Position numbers and translations under genes: made by a program. Below are positions 29,013-36,927 of a stretch of DNA of 64,000 nucleotides, piece after piece. The stretch comes from Plantibacter auratus. Lineage in GTDB: Bacteria > Actinomycetota > Actinomycetes > Actinomycetales > Microbacteriaceae. Position 1 is the stretch's first letter. Each line of letters begins with the position of its first letter. The notes under the pieces were generated by a model. It saw only the letters and a program-made list of their open reading frames with translations. It made no database searches and was not told the DNA's origin. Location: positions 310,001 through 374,000 of the forward strand of contig NZ_JBOBFV010000001.1 of the NCBI RefSeq assembly GCF_050587365.1. The letters are read 5' to 3'.

Positions 29013-29864
29013 ATGACCTCCGAGACGGATCCCACCGCGACGGCGACGACCGACCCGACGTCGGACGACCTGACGACGGACGGACTCGACGCCGTCGCAC
29101 CCGCCGAGGCGCCGGTCGCCGGCCCGGATGACGACTCCTTCGCCCTCTTCGAAGGGGACGAGGGACGTCTCGACGCCGCTCAACGTCGTGCGCTGGTCGC
29201 TCTGCTGAAGCATCGCTACGTCAGCCCCGCGCTCCAGCCCGCCGAGTGGCGGACGGTCCTCGAGTCCGAGTCGCTGCTGCGGTCCCGCCTCAACGAGCTG
29301 TTCCTGGAGCTCGAGGTGGACCGCTCGGCCGAGGTCGCCTTCAAGCGTCAGGCGGGCTCGGAGAGCGGGCGGCGTCCCTTCCCGACCCTGCTGCACGACA
29401 CCAGCTACAGCCGCGAGGAGACGATCCTGCTCGTCTACCTGCGGACGCGTCTTCGGACCGAACTGGCCAATGGCGCACGAGCCGCGATCGTCGAACACGA
29501 CGAGCTGCTCGGCTTCGTCGCGAGCTTCCGGCCCGAGCACGCCACCGACCGCGCCCGTGACGACGGACGCGTCGAACGCGCGATCGACAAGCTGCTGACC
29601 GCGCGGGTCCTGCTGCGGACCAAGGACGCCCGCCGCCACCGGATCGCGTCGGTGGTGGAGACGCTCCTCCCCCTCGAGCGCCTCCAGGAGCTCCTGGAGT
29701 GGCTCGAAACGCAGACTGCAGCAGTCGATCCGGCCTCGGAGCAGCCGCGACCCGATGCCCACGCGGACTCGGACTCGGACGACGAGCCCGACGGCACCGC
29801 AGCCGAGTCGCAGGACGCCCCCGACGACCAGATCCAGCCACCAGCAGCAGAGGACGACCGATGA
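29013..29864 (+). CDS. jetB: JetB-like (DUF4194) subunit of a Wadjet/Mks condensin
   Basis: The 283-residue protein is a DUF4194 protein, the JetB (MksE-like) KITE subunit that binds the kleisin. The core covers residues about 45-235 and includes RRALVALLKHRYVSPALQP, TSYSREETILLVYLRTRL and ERAIDKLLTARVLL. It is flanked by a Thr/Asp-rich N-terminus (about 1-40) and a very acidic C-terminal tail after residue 240. The tail ends in the segment that carries the jetC start (ATGA overlap). Tight spacing on both sides suggests stoichiometric expression with JetA and JetC. Confidence 0.85.
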   Translation: MTSETDPTATATTDPTSDDLTTDGLDAVAPAEAPVAGPDDDSFALFEGDEGRLDAAQRRALVALLKHRYVSPALQPAEWRTVLESESLLRSRLNELFLELEVDRSAEVAFKRQAGSESGRRPFPTLLHDTSYSREETILLVYLRTRLRTELANGARAAIVEHDELLGFVASFRPEHATDRARDDGRVERAIDKLLTARVLLRTKDARRHRIASVVETLLPLERLQELLEWLETQTAAVDPASEQPRPDAHADSDSDDEPDGTAAESQDAPDDQIQPPAAEDDR

Positions 29865-32800
29865 GCCGCTCCACGGACACCGACACCCTGCTGGACCTCG
29901 TCGAGCAGTGGCGTATCGAACGGATGCAGGTCATCAACTGGGGTGGGTTCGACGGGTACCGATCGGTCGACTTCGCCTCCCGCGCGACGCTCATCTCCGG
30001 CGCCTCCGGAACCGGGAAGAGCTCGCTCATGGACGCGTACCTCGCGGTCATGATGCCGTCGGACGTGCCGTTCAACGGAGCCTCCAACGACGCGGCGGTC
30101 GGACGGGCGCGGAATCCAGACCAGCGCAACCTGCTCACGTATCTCCGCGGCAAGGTCGACTCGGCACGGGACCCGCAGACCGGGGCGATGCGCGACATCA
30201 ACCTGCGCGGCACGGATCAGCTCACCTGGGGTGCCGTGGCGGTGACGTTCCTCAACGACGACGAGCGTCGCTTCACCGTCGTGCGCGCCTACCTCGTACC
30301 CCGACGTGCGCTGCGCACCGGTGACCTGTCGATGACGATGGCGACCGTCGACGGGCCGTTCGAGCTCACGGACCTCGAGGCATTCGTGCCGAAGCGGTTC
30401 GACGCCGGTGAGCTCCAGGGTCGCATCCCCGGATTCGTCGTCCGTGACACCTACGCGGAGCTGTCCTACACCCTGCACACCCGTCTCGGCATCGGTGCCG
30501 GAGGCGACGGTGGTCGGGCGATGCGTCTGCTGGCCCGGATCCAGGCGGGACAGCACCTGCCGACGGTCGACGGCCTGTACAAGTCGATGGTGCTGGAGCG
30601 TCCGAGCACGTACGACGCGGCCGACCGGGCGCTGTCGCACTTCGAGGCGCTCGACGAGGCGTACCTCGCGATGGAGACCGAGAGCCGCAAGGCTCGGGTG
30701 CTCGAGCGGCTCGGCGAACTGCGTCGTGACTACGAGGACGGGCACCGGGCGGCTGCCGACCTCGAGCGCCTCGGCTTCACCGAGGACGGCACGACACCGT
30801 TCACCGTCTGGCGCAGTCGCGCACACGAGGCACTGCTCGATGAAGCGGTCTCCCGGAACCGGCGGGAGAAGCTCGAGGCCGGAGCCACGTTGGAGGCGGC
30901 GCGGGCACGAGCCGCTGCGGCGGGTGTCCGTGTCCGTGAACTCGAGCGTCAGGTGTCGGAGCAGGGCGGGAGCGCGCTGCGGCGTGCCGAGGAACGCCGT
31001 GAGGCCGCGGAGGCGACGCACGCCGAGGTGGCGCGAGCCAGGTCGCTGTTCGACGAGCGCACCGAGGTCCTCGACGATCCGATCGAGGATGAAGTCTCGT
31101 TCCGGCGTGCGCTCGGCCGCAGCGAGGACTTCCTCGCCGACGACGACACCGCGCTCGACGCCATCGAGACCGATCGCGCCCAGCTGCATCGCGAAGCGTT
31201 CCCCCTCGAGGAGCGCAACACCGAACTCCGGCGTGAACTGCAATCGCTTCGCGGCCGTGACGGCGCGGTCCCCGATCGACTCCACCGGGCGAGACTCGCC
31301 CTCGCTGAGGCTGCCGGACTCGACCCGGAACAGCTGCCGTTCGTGGCCGAGCTCATCGACGTCGCTCCCGCCTATGCCGCCTGGCGTCCCGCGATCGAGG
31401 TCACCCTGCACGGTCTCGCGAGGACGGTCCTCGTCGACGAGGAACACCTCGATGCGTTCGGCCGCGCGATCGACGCGGTCCGGATCCCGGTCCGCCTGCA
31501 GTTCGAGGGTGTCCCGCTGCATGAGGCGTCCTCCCCAGACGCGGGTGACCCCGCGTTCATCTCCGGCCGTGTCACGTACCGCACCTCGCCGTTCAGCAGG
31601 TGGATCGAGCAGCGCGTGACCTCGGACCGGATCGACGCGCGGTGCGTCGAGTCTCCGTCGGAGCTCTCGGGCGGCGGTCGCCGCGTGACCATGAACGGCC
31701 AGCTGCGTGACGGCCGCCGCGGCTCCCACGGCGACACGGGCGGTGCACCGATCCTCGGCTTCACCAATGAGGCGCGGATCGCGTCGATTGAGGCGGAGAC
31801 GGCCGAGATCCGTGGGCGCCTCGAAGTCATCGCCGGTCGACAGGCCGGCATCCAGCAGCGGTTGTCGCGTCGTGAGGCCGAGCGGGCCGCCCACCGGTAT
31901 CGTCTCGACACCGAGTGGGCCAGGATCGACGTCGCCGGTGCTGCTGCGCATCGCGACGCAGCCGCGGCCGAGCTGGAGCGTCTGCTCGACGCCAATGACG
32001 TCCTGCAGGAGCTCCAGGGCTCGGTGGCGGCCGCCCAACGTGAACTCGACGCCGCCAACGCCGAGCGGTTCCCGGCCGAGGACCGTGTCAGACGCCTCGA
32101 CGAGGAGCACGGGGTCCTCGTCGATCAGCAGGACGCGGCGACGACCGTCATCGACCGTTTCGAGCGCTCCGAGGTCGAGGAGGTCTCCCCCGCCGACATC
32201 GATCGGATCGAAGCCGCCCTCGCGGCGGTGGGCGGTGTGCCGTCACTCGGCGGGTTCGGCGATGCGATGAAGCGGCTCCGCACACGGCTCGGTGACGAGT
32301 TGTCCTCGGCCGTCCGCCAAGCGGAGCAGGCCGCGCTCGCACAGGTGCACGTGTTCGAGCAGTACCAGTCGATCTGGCACGACCCCAACCTCGGCACGAC
32401 GCTCGAGTCCTACGGCGACTACCGGGCGATCCTCGACGGCATCCTCGGCACCGGTCTCCCCGAGCGCCGCCAGGAGTGGCGCCGTCGGTTGTCCCAGTGG
32501 AGCGGCGAGGACCTGGTCCCGCTCAGCAGCGCGTTCGACAGCGCCGTCGAGGAGATCGAGGACCGCCTGGTCCCGGTCAACGACATCCTGCGCGACCTGC
32601 CGTTCGGACCGGCGCACGATCGTCTGAAGATCGTCCTCCGCCGGGTGCATCGCGAGGAGGCCTCAGCCTTCCGACGTGAGCTGCGCGCCCTGTCGAGCGA
32701 GGTCACCGCGAACCTCGGCGACGACGAGTTGGAGGCCCGGTTCCAGCGGCTCCGCCGGTTCATGGAGTCGATGCGCGACACGGGTGCCGGGTCCCAGCCG

Positions 32801-33241
32801 ACCCGCGACCAGGTGCTCGACGTGCGCCGTCACGTCGAGATCACCGCCGTGCGGTACGACACGTCTGGTCAGGACGTCAGCGTCTACTCCTCGCTCGGCG
32901 ACAAGAGCGGTGGCGAGACCCAGGAGCTCGTCGCGTTCATCGTCGGCGCTGCCCTGCGCTACCAGCTCGGTGACGAGGACCGCCCGCGTCCGAGGTTCGC
33001 GCCGGTGCTGCTCGACGAGGGCTTCATCAAGGCGGACTCGGAGTTCGCCGGCCGCGCGGTGGTCGCCTGGTTGCGGCTCGGCTTCCAGCTCGTGATCGGG
33101 GCGCCGCTCGACAAGGTGACGGCACTCGAGCCCTACATGGACCGGCTCCTGTCGATCCGGAAGGATCCGGAGACCCGACACGCCTGGGTTGCCGAGATCG
33201 AACGGTCGGCTCCGGTCGAGCCGCTCGAACGCGTCGGATAG
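29861..33241 (+). CDS. jetC: JetC-like SMC ATPase of a Wadjet/Mks condensin
   Basis: This 1,126-residue SMC-like ATPase is the motor of the JetABC complex, comparable to MksB. Walker A SGASGTGKSSL lies at residues 46-56. Two coiled-coil stretches (about 270-470 and 640-780) flank a hinge-like region around residues 480-540 (LPFVAELIDVAPAYAAWRP). The ABC signature DKSGGETQEL lies near residue 1013 and Walker B APVLLDEGFIKAD near 1048, so the ATPase looks active. The next gene is not jetD, and no TOPRIM-like nuclease follows on this strand. Confidence 0.88.
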   Translation: MSRSTDTDTLLDLVEQWRIERMQVINWGGFDGYRSVDFASRATLISGASGTGKSSLMDAYLAVMMPSDVPFNGASNDAAVGRARNPDQRNLLTYLRGKVDSARDPQTGAMRDINLRGTDQLTWGAVAVTFLNDDERRFTVVRAYLVPRRALRTGDLSMTMATVDGPFELTDLEAFVPKRFDAGELQGRIPGFVVRDTYAELSYTLHTRLGIGAGGDGGRAMRLLARIQAGQHLPTVDGLYKSMVLERPSTYDAADRALSHFEALDEAYLAMETESRKARVLERLGELRRDYEDGHRAAADLERLGFTEDGTTPFTVWRSRAHEALLDEAVSRNRREKLEAGATLEAARARAAAAGVRVRELERQVSEQGGSALRRAEERREAAEATHAEVARARSLFDERTEVLDDPIEDEVSFRRALGRSEDFLADDDTALDAIETDRAQLHREAFPLEERNTELRRELQSLRGRDGAVPDRLHRARLALAEAAGLDPEQLPFVAELIDVAPAYAAWRPAIEVTLHGLARTVLVDEEHLDAFGRAIDAVRIPVRLQFEGVPLHEASSPDAGDPAFISGRVTYRTSPFSRWIEQRVTSDRIDARCVESPSELSGGGRRVTMNGQLRDGRRGSHGDTGGAPILGFTNEARIASIEAETAEIRGRLEVIAGRQAGIQQRLSRREAERAAHRYRLDTEWARIDVAGAAAHRDAAAAELERLLDANDVLQELQGSVAAAQRELDAANAERFPAEDRVRRLDEEHGVLVDQQDAATTVIDRFERSEVEEVSPADIDRIEAALAAVGGVPSLGGFGDAMKRLRTRLGDELSSAVRQAEQAALAQVHVFEQYQSIWHDPNLGTTLESYGDYRAILDGILGTGLPERRQEWRRRLSQWSGEDLVPLSSAFDSAVEEIEDRLVPVNDILRDLPFGPAHDRLKIVLRRVHREEASAFRRELRALSSEVTANLGDDELEARFQRLRRFMESMRDTGAGSQPTRDQVLDVRRHVEITAVRYDTSGQDVSVYSSLGDKSGGETQELVAFIVGAALRYQLGDEDRPRPRFAPVLLDEGFIKADSEFAGRAVVAWLRLGFQLVIGAPLDKVTALEPYMDRLLSIRKDPETRHAWVAEIERSAPVEPLERVG

Positions 33242-33278
33242 CGCCTGATCCGTCGATCACACCCGGCCACGGTGTGAC

Positions 33279-33311
33279 TTGACACAACACTCGTTCGAAC
33301 ATATGTTCGAA
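33279..33311 (+). promoter_or_regulatory. SOS promoter: consensus -35 and LexA palindrome over the -10
   Basis: TTGACA at 33279-33284 is a perfect -35. After a 17-base spacer comes TATGTT at 33302-33307. The -10 sits inside the 18-base perfect palindrome TTCGAACATATGTTCGAA (33294-33311), which matches the actinobacterial LexA box TCGAAC-N4-GTTCGA exactly. LexA bound here would cover the -10. The predicted transcription start coincides with the ATG at 33314. Confidence 0.8.
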
Positions 33312-33313
33312 TC

Positions 33314-33637
33314 ATGTCCGACCGGCCCGCTGCCCCGCCGATCCGCATCGGTGAGGCCGAGTGGATCGTGATGCGGGAGGTGCCCGACCGGCCGGCCGGT
33401 CTGGTGAAGTACTTCGCGCCGAGCGGCGCACCGGCCTACTTCCGCTGCGTCACCTGGGCACCGCGGTCGGAGGACCGTCGGTTGATCGGTCGGTTCGCGA
33501 CGCTCGCCGAGGCGGAGCGTGCCGTGCCGGGTGGACGACGGTCCGCCGCACCGGCCACTCCCCGGTCCGCGGACGCCTGGGAGCGCGGGCAGGCGCCGTG
33601 GGACGCAGCGCCGCGACGGAGCGACCGGTACGCCTGA
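33314..33637 (+). CDS. Small LexA-controlled protein of unknown function
   Basis: I do not recognise this 107-residue protein. Its N-terminal 70 residues look folded: RIGEAEWIVMREVPDRPAG, then VKYFAPSGAPAYFRCVTWAP, with a single cysteine and several aromatic residues. The remainder is Pro/Ala/Arg-rich and probably disordered. The ATG lies two bases beyond the LexA palindrome and six beyond the -10, so the mRNA should be leaderless and strongly SOS-inducible. It starts 72 bases after jetC but has its own promoter. It converges on the PemK-like gene. A DNA-damage-response role is inferred from regulation only. Confidence 0.8.
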   Translation: MSDRPAAPPIRIGEAEWIVMREVPDRPAGLVKYFAPSGAPAYFRCVTWAPRSEDRRLIGRFATLAEAERAVPGGRRSAAPATPRSADAWERGQAPWDAAPRRSDRYA

Positions 33638-33656
33638 GCGACCGGTCGCAGGTCGG

Positions 33657-34202
33657 TCAGCGCCACCCGTACCGCGAACGGAGCCCGGCGGCGACGCGGT
33701 CGAAGCGATCACGCGGGACCTGAGTCGCCTCCCGTCGCATCCCGTCGGGGTGCACGCGGAAGACGCGGTCGAGGTTCGCCCAACTCGAACGGCCGGCACT
33801 GTCCCATCCTCCGGTGCCGAGCGGCACGAACTCACCGTCCTGCGAATGATCCTTGCTCGTCAGCTGCACCGCCAGAACCCAGCCTCCGGTCGAGCGCGCC
33901 ACGACGAGCACCGGACGGTCCTTGCCACGTCCGTCGCGCTCCTCGTACGGCACCCAGGTCCAGACGATCTCGCCGGGGTCGGGGTCGCCGTCGACGGCCG
34001 GGGCGTAGTCGATGGACACGGCGCCGACCGCCCGCGGATCGACCTCGACCGTCGCCGTCCGGCCTGAGCGTCCGGGTGAAGCGGCGGTGGTGGTCGGTGG
34101 CGTCGCGAGGCCCGCGGTGCGCACCGCACTGGAGGCGGCGCGGGTGGAGGGGCCCAGGAGTGCGTTCGCGACGCGGCGGATGATCGAGGTGAAGGTTGAC
34201 AC
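33657..34202 (-). CDS. PemK/MazF-like domain protein without an antitoxin
   Basis: The 181-residue protein has an N-terminal extension of about 75 residues, rich in Ala, Thr and Arg. A PemK/MazF-like domain follows: DPGEIVWTWVPYEERDG, then KDRPVLVVARSTGGWVLAVQLTS, with most of the beta-barrel kept. MazF and PemK toxins are small ribonucleases paired with an antitoxin, but no antitoxin gene lies on either side. It may be a housekeeping relative with no toxin role. The GTG at 34202 is supported by TAGGGT-N6 directly upstream. Confidence 0.78.
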   Translation of the reverse strand: MSTFTSIIRRVANALLGPSTRAASSAVRTAGLATPPTTTAASPGRSGRTATVEVDPRAVGAVSIDYAPAVDGDPDPGEIVWTWVPYEERDGRGKDRPVLVVARSTGGWVLAVQLTSKDHSQDGEFVPLGTGGWDSAGRSSWANLDRVFRVHPDGMRREATQVPRDRFDRVAAGLRSRYGWR

Positions 34203-34208
34203 GCCGTC

Positions 34209-34214
34209 ACCCTA
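34209..34214 (-). promoter_or_regulatory. Putative -10 of the PemK-like gene
   Basis: TAGGGT on the minus strand is followed by GACGGC and the GTG at 34202. It has the same six-base geometry as the other leaderless candidates. Confidence 0.45.
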
Positions 34215-34244
34215 CCGTCCGCGGCTGCCACCCCAGGAAACGAC

Positions 34245-34278
34245 GGACGGGCGCCGCCCTGGTGGACGACGCCCGTTC
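34245..34278 (-). terminator. Probable terminator downstream of amt
   Basis: Nine-base arms GGACGGGCG and CGCCCGTTC (one G-U pair) flank a 16-base loop, 22 bases past the amt stop. Confidence 0.5.
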
Positions 34279-34300
34279 GGCGAAGCGGAGGCGGTCGAGG

Positions 34301-35530
34301 TCAGTCGACGAGGGCGTACCCCTCTTCGCCGTGCACAGAGGTGTCGACGCCGGCGATCTCGTCCTCGTTCTTGACACGGAAGCCGATCGTCTTCTCGATC
34401 GCGAAGCCGATGACGAAGGCCACGATGAAGGAGTAGACGAGGACGGCGAAGGCGGCGATGGCCTGGACCGCAAGCTGCTCGATGCCGCCCCCGACGAAGA
34501 GGCCGGTCTCGGTCGCGAAGAAGCCGAGGTACAGGGTGCCGATGAGGCCACCGACGAGGTGGATGCCCACGACGTCGAGCGAGTCGTCGAAGCCGAGCTT
34601 GAACTTCAGCTCGACGGCGATGGCGCAGACGGCGCCGGCCACGATGCCGAGGAGCAGTGCCCAACCCGGAGTCAGGTTCGCGCACGCCGGGGTGATGGCG
34701 ACGAGACCAGCGACGGCACCGGAGGCGGCGCCCACCGAGGTCGCCTTGCCGTCCTTGAACTTCTCGACGACGATCCAGCCGATGATGGCGGCAGCGGTGG
34801 CCCCGACGGTGTTGACGACGATGAGTCCGACGTTCGCGAGCTCGTTCAGCCACTCGGCGCCGGCGTTGAAGCCGAACCAGCCGAACCACAGGATGGCGGC
34901 TCCGAGGAGGGTGAGCGGCACGTTGTGCGGCTTCGTGATGCCCTTCTGGAAGCCGATGCGCTTGCCGAGCACCAGGGCGAGGGCGAGCGCGGCGGCTCCG
35001 GCGTTGATGTGCACCGCGGTTCCACCCGCGTAGTCGATGACGCCGATGCCTGCATCCTCACCGAACAGCGTGGTGCCGAGGTTCATGATCCAGCCGCCGC
35101 CCCAGACCCACGCGGCGATCGGGAAGTACGCGATGGTCGCGAAGAGGCCGGCGAAGATCATCCAGGAGCCGAACTTCGCGCGGTCGGCGATGGCGCCGGA
35201 GATCAGCGCGATCGTGATGATCGCGAAGGTGGCGCCATAGGTCGCCCCCACCAGGTCGGTGTTCGCGGTTTCGCCGCTCGCGAGGGCGGTCATCCCGAAG
35301 TCGGAGAACGGGTTGCCTGCGAACTCCAGCGGGCTGCCGACGGCCGACATGTTGAAGCCGTAGAGGATCCACAGCACGCTGATCAGGCCCAGTGCGCCGA
35401 AGCTCATCATCATCATGCTGACGACGCTCTTCGCCTTCACGAGGCCGCCGTAGAAGAATGCGACGCCGGGGGTCATGAACAGCACCAGAGCGGTTGCCGT
35501 GACTCCCCAAGCGATACTGCCTGTATCCAT
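34301..35530 (-). CDS. amt: Ammonium transporter Amt
   Basis: Amt is the ammonium channel of the cytoplasmic membrane. The 409-residue protein has about eleven hydrophobic segments. Family landmarks are VAFFYGGLVKAKS, the conserved DYAGGTAVHINAGAAALALA with the pore histidine, and the second pore histidine in DVVGIHLVGGLIGTLYLG. The cytoplasmic tail is GFRVKNEDEIAGVD. ATG at 35530 follows GAGGAAG. No glnK or glnD lies nearby, unlike many actinobacterial amt operons. A GlnR-type box 112-149 bases upstream suggests induction under nitrogen limitation. Confidence 0.95.
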   Translation of the reverse strand: MDTGSIAWGVTATALVLFMTPGVAFFYGGLVKAKSVVSMMMMSFGALGLISVLWILYGFNMSAVGSPLEFAGNPFSDFGMTALASGETANTDLVGATYGATFAIITIALISGAIADRAKFGSWMIFAGLFATIAYFPIAAWVWGGGWIMNLGTTLFGEDAGIGVIDYAGGTAVHINAGAAALALALVLGKRIGFQKGITKPHNVPLTLLGAAILWFGWFGFNAGAEWLNELANVGLIVVNTVGATAAAIIGWIVVEKFKDGKATSVGAASGAVAGLVAITPACANLTPGWALLLGIVAGAVCAIAVELKFKLGFDDSLDVVGIHLVGGLIGTLYLGFFATETGLFVGGGIEQLAVQAIAAFAVLVYSFIVAFVIGFAIEKTIGFRVKNEDEIAGVDTSVHGEEGYALVD

Positions 35531-35641
35531 TGGATCTTCCTCACACATCGTGGTCTTGCAACGGGTGCCCGAGATGGTGAGGACTGGCTGAGCTCGGTCT
35601 CGCCGTCCGACTCGGTGCAGCGACCAGTCTGCGGAACGGAG

Positions 35642-35679
35642 GTTTCCGCACGACTGTCAGCGTGTTTCCGATGTGTTAC
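35642..35679 (-). promoter_or_regulatory. Probable GlnR operator upstream of amt
   Basis: The minus strand reads GTAAC-N6-GAAAC-N6-ACAGT-N6-GAAAC. The actinobacterial GlnR consensus is GTNAC-N6-GAAAC repeated after six bases. Three of the four elements match exactly, with the correct spacing throughout. It lies between zapE and amt, upstream of amt only. amtB is a classic GlnR target in Streptomyces. Confidence 0.7.
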
Positions 35680-35728
35680 GCGAGTGCCGCCCAGGTAAAC
35701 AGCGTGTTTCGTGACCCGGTGCGACGGG

Positions 35729-36790
35729 TCAGTCCATCGAGGTGAGGGCGATCATGCGCGACATCGCGCGCAGGTACTTCTTGCGGTATCCACCGTTGAG
35801 CATGTCTCCGCCGAACACCTCGTCGAGGGCCGTGCCGGTCGTGACCACGGGGATCTGTGCGTCGTACACCCGGTCGATGAACGCGACGAGCCGGAGCGCC
35901 TGGCCCTGGTCGGTCAACTCGTGGACGTCGCGGAGCGCGATCAGGTCGACGCCGTCGAGGAGTCCGATGAACCGTGAAGGGTGGACGGCGGCGAGGTGGG
36001 TGATGAGACCGTCGAAGGTGTCGACCGTGACGTCACGGTCGGCGGCCGCCGCCTCCGCGGTGCGGGCGTCGAACCGCTCCTCGGAGCTCACCACGGCGTG
36101 TCCCTCGATGCTGCGGCGGCGGTAGTCGGTGCCGTCGATGCGGAGGGTCTCGAAGTTGGCGCTCATGGCCTGGATCTCGCGGAGGAAGTCGGCTGCGGCG
36201 AAGCGGCCCTCCCCCAGGGCGTTCGGCGGCGTGTTGGAGGTCGCGGCGATCCTCGTCCCGGTCGCGACGAGTTCCCCGAGCAGTCGGGTCATGACCATCG
36301 TGTCCCCCGGGTCGTCGAGCTCGAACTCGTCGATGCAGATGAGCGTCGCGCCCGTCAGCTGCGCGACCGCCGCCGCGTAGCCGAGCGCACCGACGAGGGC
36401 CGTGTACTCGATGAAGGTGCCGAAGTACTTCTTCCGACCGGGTGCATCGTGCCAGAGCGCCGCGAGGAGGTGCGTCTTGCCGACGCCGAAGCCACCGTCC
36501 AGGTAGATGCCCGGCTTGGCCGCCGGTGCCTTGGGCTTCCGCCGTCCGAAGAAGCCGCCACCGCCACCGGCCTGGGGCGCGAAGAAGCCGCGGAGCTTCT
36601 CGACCGCGGCCGCCTGGCCCGGGAAGTCGGGATCCGGACGGTACGAGTCGAAGCTCGCCTGCTCGAACTGCCGGGGTGGCGTCAGGCTCGCGACGATCTC
36701 GGCACCACTGACCGTGGGGACACGGTCGGTGAGGCTGCGGAATCCGGTCGGGACGGAAGGCGTGGTCACGGCAAACCTCTGGCTCTGCAT
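35729..36790 (-). CDS. zapE: Cell division protein ZapE (AFG1-like ATPase)
   Basis: This AFG1/ZapE-family P-loop ATPase has 353 residues. Walker A GGFGVGKTHLLAA lies near residue 95, and Walker B LICIDEFELDDPGDTMVMTRLL comes later (IDEFELDDPGD within it). The family segments ATSNTPPNALGEGRF and YRRRSIEG follow. In Escherichia coli ZapE associates with the Z-ring under stress; a specific role here is not known. The ATG at 36790 has no ribosome binding site. A GTG at 36769 has AGAGG correctly spaced and is a good alternative. It is divergent from the sulfurtransferase gene. Confidence 0.9.
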   Translation of the reverse strand: MQSQRFAVTTPSVPTGFRSLTDRVPTVSGAEIVASLTPPRQFEQASFDSYRPDPDFPGQAAAVEKLRGFFAPQAGGGGGFFGRRKPKAPAAKPGIYLDGGFGVGKTHLLAALWHDAPGRKKYFGTFIEYTALVGALGYAAAVAQLTGATLICIDEFELDDPGDTMVMTRLLGELVATGTRIAATSNTPPNALGEGRFAAADFLREIQAMSANFETLRIDGTDYRRRSIEGHAVVSSEERFDARTAEAAAADRDVTVDTFDGLITHLAAVHPSRFIGLLDGVDLIALRDVHELTDQGQALRLVAFIDRVYDAQIPVVTTGTALDEVFGGDMLNGGYRKKYLRAMSRMIALTSMD

Positions 36791-36927
36791 GGGTGCTGGG
36801 GTTACGGCGTCTGACGCATCGGTGCGGTTCGGTGGTGCGGACGGCGTACTGTCGAAGGGACAGGCTTCCAGCCTAGATGCACGACACCCGAGCCCCACCG
36901 CAGCCAGCTGCACGACCGGAGGTACCC

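Noticed and set aside
27464..33241. A complete Wadjet defence system
   Set aside because: JetA, JetB and JetC are present but no JetD follows or precedes them in the window, so I report only the partial operon.
33657..34202. A toxin-antitoxin module
   Set aside because: Only a PemK-like domain is present. The adjacent genes are the convergent SOS gene and amt, and neither resembles an antitoxin.
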